NCBI GenBank assembly: GCA_902772915.1
Contig: CACYCE010000008.1
Coordinates: 1 to 56,006, forward strand
DNA length: 56,006 nucleotides
Origin: an uncultured Erysipelotrichaceae bacterium
GTDB lineage: Bacteria; Bacillota_I; Bacilli_A; RFN20; CAG-288
Direction of reading: 5' to 3'
A model generated the notes under the pieces. That model did not search any database and was not told the DNA's origin. It saw only the letters and a list, made by a program, of their open reading frames with translations. Below, piece by piece: positions 25,801-32,693 of this stretch. Positions within the stretch are counted from its first letter, which is position 1. Every line of letters starts with the position of its first letter. The position numbers and the translations under genes are program-made.

Positions 25801-27909
25801 TGTTGGTATGGAACTTTATCTGATGCTGGCTTAGATACTAATGGAGAAATATACAGTTTTGCTAACGCCTTTGATAATGCTGTCGCTTTAAAGGATATGG
25901 ATGGCGGACAAATCGATACTGTTAAACTCAAGCCTCTATTGATCGATATCAATAATTCTAATGTTTTAAGAAAATCTATTTCTTCAGTCTTATCACACTT
26001 CTTTGGAAAGATGGATCCTGTTTCTTTACCTGGTGGTAATCAAGTTTCTTTCACTAAGATTAATACTTCTTATTTCGACACTTTTACTAAAGCAGAAGCG
26101 GAAGAAGAGATTACAGATATTTGCAATTTAGTAGATTTAATAACTAACAAAGATGAAAATGGAAAGACTATTTTAGATAGATTGGGAGATCTTTCCACTG
26201 GTAAATTACCTTACGGGTTCTCCTCTGAAATCGCTCAATTGTTAAATTCTATTAGGGAAGTTCAAATGATGATTGTTCCTAAAGGTAGCGAAGTAACTTC
26301 TTTCTTTACTGATGTCTTATCTGGGATTTATAACTTCATCACTTTAGACAATATGATTTACAATTCTCCTGATGCTAAAATTCAAATGTCTGCTTTCATC
26401 CAAAAGATGAGCGATTCTTCTTGGAGTGGAACTGAAGGAGAAGTAAATAGAATTTGCTCTATGATTCAAGTCTTAGAGCCTACTTCTATAGATGCTGATG
26501 ATGGTATTAAAGTCTCCGATTTAACTGATGGTGATAAATTGAAAGATATCGACAAGACAAGATTAAAGGCTTTATTAAATAGTATTAATTCTTGCCGCAC
26601 TATTCACGGTGCTGTTCCTTCTTTGATGGATAAATTATTCACTCAGATGGATATTAATTCTTTGACTTCACCTAGAAATATCAATTGCAAAGTCTACACT
26701 GATTCTAGCGATGAATCTATCTTATGGTGGGAAAATGAAATCAATCAATTTATAACCTTATATCAAAATTTAGAAGATTTAGGTTTAGGAACTGATATAT
26801 CTTCTTTAGATTTAACTGCATCTAACGATTCTTTATCCAAGATTATTGTTCCTATTGATAAGATGAATCTATTCAATGATACTAAGGCTTATTTAGTTGC
26901 CCACTTTATAGATTCTAATAATGGTTCGAGTGTAACTTTATCTGATTACATCAGAGATTTAAATACTTCTTCTTATCAAACAACTAACCCTAAAGCTGAA
27001 AGAATATCACAGATCTTGTTTACTCCTGGTCATACTGAAGAAGAATTGACTGAACAACTTAATTTAGTGCAGAAATTCATTGCTACTATGACTAACGCTA
27101 CTAGTATTGATTTCTCAACTGGTGGAAGCGGAGTAACAGAAGTAGCCTTCAACCTCATCATGAAGACTATGGATATCACTTATAACCAAACTACTTCTAA
27201 AGCTGAATATGTCCGTTCATATTTAGCGAGTGAATTGATTAGTAATCTTTTAGTTATAAAATTACAGGAAGGTGCTACTACTTCTGCTTCTAAAGCTAAG
27301 ATTGAAGCAAGTATCAAAGAGATTATGTTCTCATCCACTGGAGCGGATTATTACGGTTTAAATATCTTGGAAGCTAGAGGTTTGCAAGGGGTTCCTACTT
27401 TAACTACTTTACCTGTTTACGATAAAGATGATCACGCTGAATTTGATACAATCGTCATCAACGCTTTCACTTTGATGGGTAGAAATACTACTGGAGTTGA
27501 TGCTTATTCTTCTTCTGTAGAGAATTATCAAGCATACAATTACATGGTCAATAATTTAGAAACTCAATATAAAGCTGCTTCAGTCTATAACATTAATAAT
27601 TCAGTTATCGCTTCCACTTTATTTGATATCTATGGTAAACAAGCAGAAATCTACGAAGATAATCTAGGAAATAAGCATAACGTCATTGAAACTATTGCTT
27701 TATACAATTCTTGGATTGATACTTATCAATCTTTACCTGATTATGCAAAGATTGCAATAGATGCTCAATTATCAACTCTAGGTATCACTTCTATCACTTC
27801 TGAAGATAAGATTAAATACGATTCTACTAACGGTGCTTACGAGTCGTTCGAAAGTATAGGTAACAAAGTGGTTAAAGCTTTAACGGTCTTATCTAATATC
27901 ACTATCTAA
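22867..27909 (+). CDS. Giant membrane-anchored repeat protein (1680 residues) with CvpA-like N-terminus
   Basis: The N-terminal 205 residues contain four or more membrane segments (about 20-40, 49-67, 127-163 and 176-203), with a layout recalling CvpA-like proteins (ALACLIRGIYRSTTRYIAEG). The remaining ~1475 residues are polar, leucine- and serine-rich and lack any domain I recognise. Degenerate internal repeats are visible: E-I/V-x-x-I, then L-K-x-L-L-x-x-I-N-x-S and F-x-x-M-D, at about residues 796, 990-1050, 1189-1270 and 1285. No cell-wall anchor or signal peptidase site is seen, so the long part could face either side of the membrane. ATG 22867 is preferred over an in-frame TTG at 22825 because the latter lies upstream of the -10 box. 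Its TAA overlaps the ATG of the YigZ-like gene. Codon use resembles core genes. Function unknown. Confidence 0.8.
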   Translation: MNFAPIFADINQILSYIKWDYFFIILAVFALIGALACLIRGIYRSTTRYIAEGILIIVLIFTMNPLVNLVSGIDIGGMFHIGSINISGTAIQVTTVDVTLQKILAAYFNLSTATSPQLNNSVMALSHAVIGLALFIVGMLLIILILAPLLGLAFYALSFCLFLPKETRKTKKHRLVSFFVGLVCSIVIGTIFISPLSSVVNSASNVAVAVNKADAKTKENLKNYQAYIDLLASYQDSAFFKTMTFGSGNPDNALDSKIMGQVSTSTINGVTFAFNDFVKAVGDIINVALPAVSIGETTTIDFSILLQKETFNTIFSKISQWQFLTAILPALAQYGINSADPNGDLGINIAGADFEGAINNIDDVFNYMYDGIISPTVKANEGKDFSNFQDLVITYDYKYKENVKSGIKILKDSSVLASISPLLIKSLVKSNETGFFKFDQKTFDISHFLGDLDNLVEFIFDSLRAMGKSTLKISEMPSLIDDILQFTTTSTENYNKVIRPLIVGGNIELPADSKLGLPAETITNFSGMLGLNLLSTDYVDYSALVTTLTSSSETSGAIGQYITNETMDKVGAKLNTLDADGRKLEFGKVLDAYYEMAKLKESGVDLNHLDLENPTHVNAIKSMISKLDGSSFAEMIIPDVARKIFADAGASDMLYGLSIDDFNLHPVDAAGKSILIPELVKVFDLTSDAYAVSKVLSKTGQTTKQILDSLDESTRNGIKKVLNGIYDSKILNPERKINGKEGDDSLAKNVNFNFIVTNLFKLESLQDLGFVVPSDLSSIDWKDEVNYNGVVTKKGEISRIVDGLKIFNENSEILASDSISLDSLAQGDLVSNLFATLGSSKLFQPSLGPILDAKVAANLKTQFGINVSFAHIVDWEQEGINFQKVVKNISAASSAGQIQWDSLTNDQINSLLVSLAKTDMLSVQVDDNGLYVDKFGEMVFNLLDKAGLSAEVLGNSLSKSDFSIVENNQTGSLKPSFNCWYGTLSDAGLDTNGEIYSFANAFDNAVALKDMDGGQIDTVKLKPLLIDINNSNVLRKSISSVLSHFFGKMDPVSLPGGNQVSFTKINTSYFDTFTKAEAEEEITDICNLVDLITNKDENGKTILDRLGDLSTGKLPYGFSSEIAQLLNSIREVQMMIVPKGSEVTSFFTDVLSGIYNFITLDNMIYNSPDAKIQMSAFIQKMSDSSWSGTEGEVNRICSMIQVLEPTSIDADDGIKVSDLTDGDKLKDIDKTRLKALLNSINSCRTIHGAVPSLMDKLFTQMDINSLTSPRNINCKVYTDSSDESILWWENEINQFITLYQNLEDLGLGTDISSLDLTASNDSLSKIIVPIDKMNLFNDTKAYLVAHFIDSNNGSSVTLSDYIRDLNTSSYQTTNPKAERISQILFTPGHTEEELTEQLNLVQKFIATMTNATSIDFSTGGSGVTEVAFNLIMKTMDITYNQTTSKAEYVRSYLASELISNLLVIKLQEGATTSASKAKIEASIKEIMFSSTGADYYGLNILEARGLQGVPTLTTLPVYDKDDHAEFDTIVINAFTLMGRNTTGVDAYSSSVENYQAYNYMVNNLETQYKAASVYNINNSVIASTLFDIYGKQAEIYEDNLGNKHNVIETIALYNSWIDTYQSLPDYAKIAIDAQLSTLGITSITSEDKIKYDSTNGAYESFESIGNKVVKALTVLSNITI

Positions 27910-28460
27910 TGTCCAAGACGATAAATAATAATTTACAAATCGAATATGAGGAAAAGGGAAGCAAGTTTCTTTGCTTTGCTTTTCCTTTTGATAATGAGAA
28001 AGATATCTCTGATAAAATTAAGCAAATTGGTGAACAACATTCTAAAGCGAAGCACGTTCTCTATGTTTTTAGAACGTCTTCTGGTAAAGAAGGCGCTTGT
28101 GAAGATAGAGAACCTATAACTTCTTGTCATCGCGCTTTAGCTATTCTAAAAGCCAAGAATATAGAAGATGTTTTAGTGGTGATGGTCAGGTATTTTGGAG
28201 GAACTTTATTAGGGGCATCTCACCTTGATAAATTGTATTTTTCTCTGATTTTTAAACTTTTAGATGATTCCAATTTAGAAGAGAAGAAACAATATTATTT
28301 CTTCGAGGGTAAAATAAAGAATATATTCTTGAAAAAGCTCGAAAAAGCTGTTTTGGATGAAGGTGGATTCATACTTGATAAAGAGTTTGAAGGGCCGTAT
28401 GTCAAGGTTAAATTTAAATCTCTAAAGGAAGAATCTGAAGCTTATAAACTTCTTATCTAA
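27909..28460 (+). CDS. IMPACT/YigZ family protein, divergent
   Basis: A 183-residue UPF0029/IMPACT-fold protein. KGSKFLCFAFPF, SKAKHVLYVFRT, NIEDVLVVMVRYFGGTLLGASHLDKLY match the N-terminal YigZ domain, and residues 115-183 resemble the C-terminal DUF1949 ferredoxin-like domain. The normally conserved DGEP-GTAG motif is altered to DREPITSCHRA, so it is a divergent member. The family role is unclear, with proposed links to translation. Its ATG overlaps the stop of the giant repeat protein gene (TAATG), so the two are translated from one message; whether they cooperate is unknown. Confidence 0.87.
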   Translation: MSKTINNNLQIEYEEKGSKFLCFAFPFDNEKDISDKIKQIGEQHSKAKHVLYVFRTSSGKEGACEDREPITSCHRALAILKAKNIEDVLVVMVRYFGGTLLGASHLDKLYFSLIFKLLDDSNLEEKKQYYFFEGKIKNIFLKKLEKAVLDEGGFILDKEFEGPYVKVKFKSLKEESEAYKLLI

Positions 28461-28483
28461 AAGGGGATTTCTGCTCTTTTTAG
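28457..28483 (+). terminator. Weak terminator-like hairpin after the YigZ gene
   Basis: CTAAAAGG pairs with CTTTTTAG across an 11-base loop. The T-run is inside the stem, so efficiency is doubtful. Confidence 0.35.
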
Positions 28484-28531
28484 ACCGTTTTGTTAGTATG
28501 CTAATTAATTTTGTTTGATATTGATAATTTA

Positions 28532-28540
28532 TGATATAAT
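28532..28540 (+). promoter_or_regulatory. Extended -10 promoter of the stand-alone hydrogenase gene
   Basis: TGATATAAT is an extended -10 element with a perfect TATAAT. TTGTTT at 28511 (18 bases upstream) is a possible weak -35. The ATG lies about 37 bases downstream behind an AAGAGGA site. Confidence 0.65.
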
Positions 28541-28576
28541 CTAACAGGGCATGGTTGCACCAAAGAGGAACACAAC

Positions 28577-30058
28577 ATGGCAAATAGTTTTGATCAATTA
28601 AATTTTTTTAAAAAGAGAGCCTTAGAAGAAGTTGCAAAAAGGACTTACGAAGGTACTCTTAGAAAAGAGGATGTCAATGACATTGCCCTTTCTTTTCACC
28701 CTTATGGAAAAAGCCAATATCGTTGCTGCATTTACAAAGAGAGGGAAATCACTAGAGAGAGATTGTATCTAGCGATGGGTTATACTCCTGAAGGAAAGGA
28801 ACAAATTCCTGGCCAATTTATCTATGTTCTAGAAGCGGCTTGTGACGATTGTTCTATCCACAGAGTTAGAATTACTGATAACTGTCGTAAATGTTTGTTT
28901 AAAGCTTGTGTTAACGCTTGTAAATTCGGTGCTATCAGGGAAGGTAATTCCAAGATGCATATCGAATATGACAAATGTAAAGCTTGTACGATGTGCGCTA
29001 AAGCTTGTCCCTATGGTTCTATCTTATTATCGGATAGACCTTGTCATAAAGCTTGCCCTACTGGTGCTTTAAAATACATCGAAGGTCAAATCGCTCAAAT
29101 CAAAGATGAAGAGTGCGTCAACTGTGGTCAATGCGCTGCTAGTTGTCCTTTCGGTGGTATTTCTGAGATTTCTTTTGTTAGACCTGTTATCGAAGAGATG
29201 AAAAAAGGTAAGAAAGTTATCGCTATGGTTGCTCCAGCTATTGTCGGTCAATGGGAAAATTCATCTTTGCAACAAGTTTATCAAGCCTTAAATGAAATTG
29301 GCTTTACTGATATTATGGAAGTTGCTGTCGGTGCGGATTTAACTACTAAAAATGAAGCTGAAGAGGCTTTAGAAGCTAAAAAGAAGGGCTTAAAGATCAC
29401 TACTTCTTGTTGTCCTGCCTTCGTCTCTTTTTTACAATTGAAGTTCCCTAAAGTTTATGAAAATCACACATCTAACGTTTTATCTCCTATGGCTATTACC
29501 GCTAGATTAGCTAGAGAAAAATACGGCGAAGATGCTGTAACTGTCTTTATTGGTCCTTGCGTTGCGAAGAAAGCAGAAAGACTTTTACCTAAGAATTTGA
29601 AGAATATCGATTACGTTTTAACTTTCGAAGAAGTTCACGCTATGATGGCCGCTAAAGGCGTGGTTCCTAAAGATTTAGAAGGTAATTCTGCTATTGAAGC
29701 CGGCTCTTATTCGGGTCGTAATTTCTGTAACACTGGCGGGGTTGCTAAATCCTTAAATGATTATTTAGCGGAAGTTGGAGAAGAGGAAAGGTTAACCTTG
29801 AAAGCTGCTTCTGGTCCTAAATTAGTCGTTCAATACGTCAAAGAACTTTCTCAAGGTAAACAAACTGAAGACGTCTTAGAAGGTATGATGTGCGAAGGTG
29901 GATGTATGGGAGGAGTTGATTCTCGCGCTTCTAATTTAATTTTGGCTAAATCTCACGCTGAAAAGCAGAACATTTCTGTCAAGTCAATTAAGATTGGAAC
30001 AGCAGCCGAAAAATATAAAAACGTCAACTGCCATTTCAACAAAGCTACCAATGAATAA
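28577..30058 (+). CDS. [FeFe] hydrogenase, group B-like, monomeric
   Basis: A 493-residue iron-hydrogenase. The N-terminal half carries several 4Fe-4S motifs: CRKCLFKACVNAC (103-115), CKACTMCAKACP (134-145), CHKACPTGA (156-164) and CVNCGQCAASCP (180-191). The H-cluster domain has the three signatures in variant form: TSCCPAF (276-282), GPCVAKK (326-332) and EGMMCEGGCMGG (435-446), instead of TSCCPGW, MPCxxK and ExMACPGGCxxGGGQP of group A. Such variants fit group B, of uncertain physiological direction, probably ferredoxin-linked. It is monocistronic with its own promoter and terminator. The maturases hydEFG are not in the window. Confidence 0.9.
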   Translation: MANSFDQLNFFKKRALEEVAKRTYEGTLRKEDVNDIALSFHPYGKSQYRCCIYKEREITRERLYLAMGYTPEGKEQIPGQFIYVLEAACDDCSIHRVRITDNCRKCLFKACVNACKFGAIREGNSKMHIEYDKCKACTMCAKACPYGSILLSDRPCHKACPTGALKYIEGQIAQIKDEECVNCGQCAASCPFGGISEISFVRPVIEEMKKGKKVIAMVAPAIVGQWENSSLQQVYQALNEIGFTDIMEVAVGADLTTKNEAEEALEAKKKGLKITTSCCPAFVSFLQLKFPKVYENHTSNVLSPMAITARLAREKYGEDAVTVFIGPCVAKKAERLLPKNLKNIDYVLTFEEVHAMMAAKGVVPKDLEGNSAIEAGSYSGRNFCNTGGVAKSLNDYLAEVGEEERLTLKAASGPKLVVQYVKELSQGKQTEDVLEGMMCEGGCMGGVDSRASNLILAKSHAEKQNISVKSIKIGTAAEKYKNVNCHFNKATNE

Positions 30059-30066
30059 TTTAATAG

Positions 30067-30096
30067 AACTCGCGTTGTAAAAAGCGCGAGTTTTTT
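30067..30096 (+). terminator. Terminator of the group B-like hydrogenase gene
   Basis: AACTCGCG / CGCGAGTT stem, 10-base loop and six T residues. Confidence 0.9.
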
Positions 30097-30129
30097 AATC
30101 TTGCTATTTTTTAAAAAAGTCTCTATTTA

Positions 30130-30145
30130 TAGTTAGATTTAACTA
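30130..30145. promoter_or_regulatory. 16-bp perfect inverted repeat upstream of hydCBA
   Basis: TAGTTA-GATT-TAACTA lies about 80 bases upstream of the likely -10 box. It is a candidate operator. It resembles, but does not match, Rex sites, whose GTTA/TAAC halves are spaced by six bases rather than four. Confidence 0.4.
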
Positions 30146-30222
30146 ACTTAAAATTTGAAAATTTTTGGAAACTTAAGGTCAAAAAAATATAAATAGTTAT
30201 TTATTTATATATCGTTAAACTA

Positions 30223-30228
30223 TATAAT
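30223..30228 (+). promoter_or_regulatory. -10 box for the hydCBA operon
   Basis: TATAAT in a very AT-rich stretch, about 43 bases before ATG 30271. The -35 region is weak (TTTATT around 30200). Confidence 0.45.
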
Positions 30229-30270
30229 AAAATAGAATTTGATTAGAAAGAAATTAGGAGGTTATCTACT

Positions 30271-30756
30271 ATGGGGAAAGAGCAAATGTCACCTGAAACC
30301 CAAGCCAAATATGATGAACTTGAACAATTCATCGCTTCTAAAGGGAACAAGGAACACGAACTTATTGCAATCTTGCACAAAGCGCAAGGTATTTTTGGGT
30401 ATTTACCCGAGGATGTTCAACGTTTTATAGCTAAGAGACTAAACGTACCTGTCTCCAAAGTTTTCGGCGTTGTCTCATTCTATTCGTTCTTCACGATGAA
30501 GAAAACTGGAAAATATGTTATCAGAGTCTGCTTAGGTACTGCTTGCTTTGTCAGAGGTTCAGAAAAGATTTTAAATGAATTCTCTGAGAAATTAGGTATT
30601 CAACCTGGTAATACTACCGCTGATGGTTTGTATACTTTAGAAACTGTTAGATGCGTAGGTGCTTGCGGTTTAGCTCCAGTTATTCAAGTTAACGGTAAAA
30701 CTTACGGAAACGCTACTGTTCAATCTGTAGGTCAAATCCTTGAGGAATACAAATAA
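30271..30756 (+). CDS. hydC: NADH-dependent [FeFe] hydrogenase, NuoE-like subunit
   Basis: A 161-residue thioredoxin-like 2Fe-2S protein (complex I 24-kDa/NuoE family). The four cluster ligands are in CLGTACF (about residues 89-94) and CVGACG (130-134). The N-terminal helical region (LIAILHKAQGIFGYLPEDV) and GVVSFYSFF are typical. It forms the first gene of a three-gene operon encoding the electron-bifurcating HydABC hydrogenase, which couples NADH and reduced ferredoxin oxidation to H2 formation. A strong AGGAGG site precedes ATG 30271; an upstream frame from 30239 is in another frame and spurious. Confidence 0.95.
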   Translation: MGKEQMSPETQAKYDELEQFIASKGNKEHELIAILHKAQGIFGYLPEDVQRFIAKRLNVPVSKVFGVVSFYSFFTMKKTGKYVIRVCLGTACFVRGSEKILNEFSEKLGIQPGNTTADGLYTLETVRCVGACGLAPVIQVNGKTYGNATVQSVGQILEEYK

Positions 30757-30776
30757 GAGGTAAGGAGGAACTATTT

Positions 30777-32681
30777 ATGGCTTTAGAAAAAATTAATTCT
30801 TACGAAGAATTTCTCGCTTACTGTAAGGAACATTCTCATTCTTTAGATATTAAAAAAGGAGTGAAGGGAATAGGAGAAGAAACGCATTTAATTTCTATTT
30901 GCTCCTCTTCAGGATGTCACGCTTCTTTATCTCAAGAAGTCTACGATGAATTTGATAAATATATCAAAGAAAACAAATTGGAAAAGAAAATTAAATTATC
31001 TATCACCGGTTGTTTCGGCTTCTGTGAAAAAGGACCTATTGTCAAGATTTTCCCTGAAGATACATTTTACATCCAAGTAAAACCTGAAGACGCTCCTAGA
31101 ATCGTCGATAATTTAGTTAAAGGAGATAAACCTCTTCTCGATAAATTGTATGTTAACCCCGCTGACAACAAACCTATAGTCAAGCAGGATGATATTCCTT
31201 TCTATAAGAAGCAAAAGAGAATCGCTTTAAGAGATTGCGGATTAATCAATCCTGAATCTTTAGAAGAATATGTCGCTAACAAGGGCTTTGCTGGTTTAGC
31301 TAATGTCTTATTTAAATATTCTTCTGATGAAGCAATTGAAATTTTAAAGAATTCCGGTTTAAGGGGAAGAGGTGGAGCTGGTTTCCCGACTTGGAAAAAG
31401 TGGGATATCGCTAGAAAAGTCCCTGGAGATGAGAAATATGTCGTTTGTAACGCTGATGAAGGTGATCCTGGAGCCTTCATGGATCGTTCCATCATGGAAG
31501 GTGATCCTTTCTCAGTCTTAGAAGGTATGATTATCGCTGCTAAGATTATTCAAGCTAACAAAGGTGTTATTTATATTAGAGCTGAATATCCTCTAGCGGT
31601 TGAAAGATTAGAAAAAGCCATTTATATATTACGTGAACACGGCTTGTTAGGTGACAATATCATGGGCTCAGGTATGTCTTTTGATATTGAAATCAAATAC
31701 GGTGCTGGCGCCTTCGTCTGCGGTGAAGAAACTGCTTTGATTGCTTCTGTTGAAGGTGGCAGAGGTGAGCCTACAGTCAAACCTCCATTCCCGGCTCAAT
31801 CTGGTTTATTTAAGAAACCTACTAACGTCAATAACGTTGAAACTTACGATAATGTTCCTTTTATCTTTGCTAATGGGGCAGAAGCTTTCAATTGCATCGG
31901 TACTGAGAAATCTAAAGGTACTAAGGTCTTCGCTCTAGCTGGTAAAATTAATAACGTCGGTTTAGTCGAAGTTCCTATGGGAACGACTTTAAGAGAAATT
32001 ATTTACGATATCGGTGGAGGAATTAAAAATGGGAAAGCCTTCAAGGCCGTTCAAACCGGTGGTCCTTCTGGAGGATGTATCCCCGCTTCCTTTATCGATA
32101 CCCCTATCGATTACGATAACTTAGTCTCTATCGGTTCGATGATGGGCTCAGGTGGAATGATCGTCATGGACGAAGATAACTGCATGGTAAATATTGCTAA
32201 GTTCTACCTCTCGTTCACTGTCGATGAATCTTGCGGTAAATGTACTCCTTGCCGTGTAGGAAATAAGAGATTATATGAAATTTTAGAGAAAATTACTAAC
32301 GGCGAAGGTACTTTAGAAGATTTAGATCAATTAGAATCTCTAGGAACTATCATCAAAGATACCGCTCTATGCGGTTTAGGACAATCTTCTCCTAATCCTG
32401 TCTTATCGACTTTGAAATATTTCAGAGAAGAATATATCGCTCACGTCACTGAAAAATTGTGTCCTGCTAAAGAATGTAAAGCTCTAGCTAGATACTCAAT
32501 TGATCCTAAAATATGTATTGGATGTGATATCTGCGCTAAGAAATGTCCTGTTGAAGCTATCTCCAAGACTGATCAACAAGCGAAGAATCCTAAATTATTC
32601 ATTCACGTTATCGATGATCACAAATGTATTAGATGTGGAACATGCGCTATGCATTGTCCTGTCAAGGCAATTAGTTTATAG
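30777..32681 (+). CDS. hydB: NADH-dependent [FeFe] hydrogenase, NuoF-like flavoprotein subunit
   Basis: A 634-residue subunit that binds FMN and NAD(H). An N-terminal thioredoxin-like 2Fe-2S domain (CSSSGCHAS near 42, CFGFCEKGP near 79) precedes the NuoF core with the NADH/FMN loop LRGRGGAGFPTWKKW (about 195-208). The 4Fe-4S motif SCGKCTPCRVG lies near 484. Two C-terminal ferredoxin clusters (CIGCDICAKKCP and CIRCGTCAMHCP) span about 579-634. This domain order is typical of HydB of bifurcating hydrogenases. It starts 20 bases after hydC with an AAGGAGG site; hydA follows 12 bases later. Confidence 0.96.
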   Translation: MALEKINSYEEFLAYCKEHSHSLDIKKGVKGIGEETHLISICSSSGCHASLSQEVYDEFDKYIKENKLEKKIKLSITGCFGFCEKGPIVKIFPEDTFYIQVKPEDAPRIVDNLVKGDKPLLDKLYVNPADNKPIVKQDDIPFYKKQKRIALRDCGLINPESLEEYVANKGFAGLANVLFKYSSDEAIEILKNSGLRGRGGAGFPTWKKWDIARKVPGDEKYVVCNADEGDPGAFMDRSIMEGDPFSVLEGMIIAAKIIQANKGVIYIRAEYPLAVERLEKAIYILREHGLLGDNIMGSGMSFDIEIKYGAGAFVCGEETALIASVEGGRGEPTVKPPFPAQSGLFKKPTNVNNVETYDNVPFIFANGAEAFNCIGTEKSKGTKVFALAGKINNVGLVEVPMGTTLREIIYDIGGGIKNGKAFKAVQTGGPSGGCIPASFIDTPIDYDNLVSIGSMMGSGGMIVMDEDNCMVNIAKFYLSFTVDESCGKCTPCRVGNKRLYEILEKITNGEGTLEDLDQLESLGTIIKDTALCGLGQSSPNPVLSTLKYFREEYIAHVTEKLCPAKECKALARYSIDPKICIGCDICAKKCPVEAISKTDQQAKNPKLFIHVIDDHKCIRCGTCAMHCPVKAISL

Positions 32682-32693
32682 GAGGAAGGAACA

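Noticed and set aside
31202-31495. Open minus-strand frame of 97 codons inside hydB
   Set aside because: It is antisense to the conserved NuoF core, has no ribosome site and no recognisable content.
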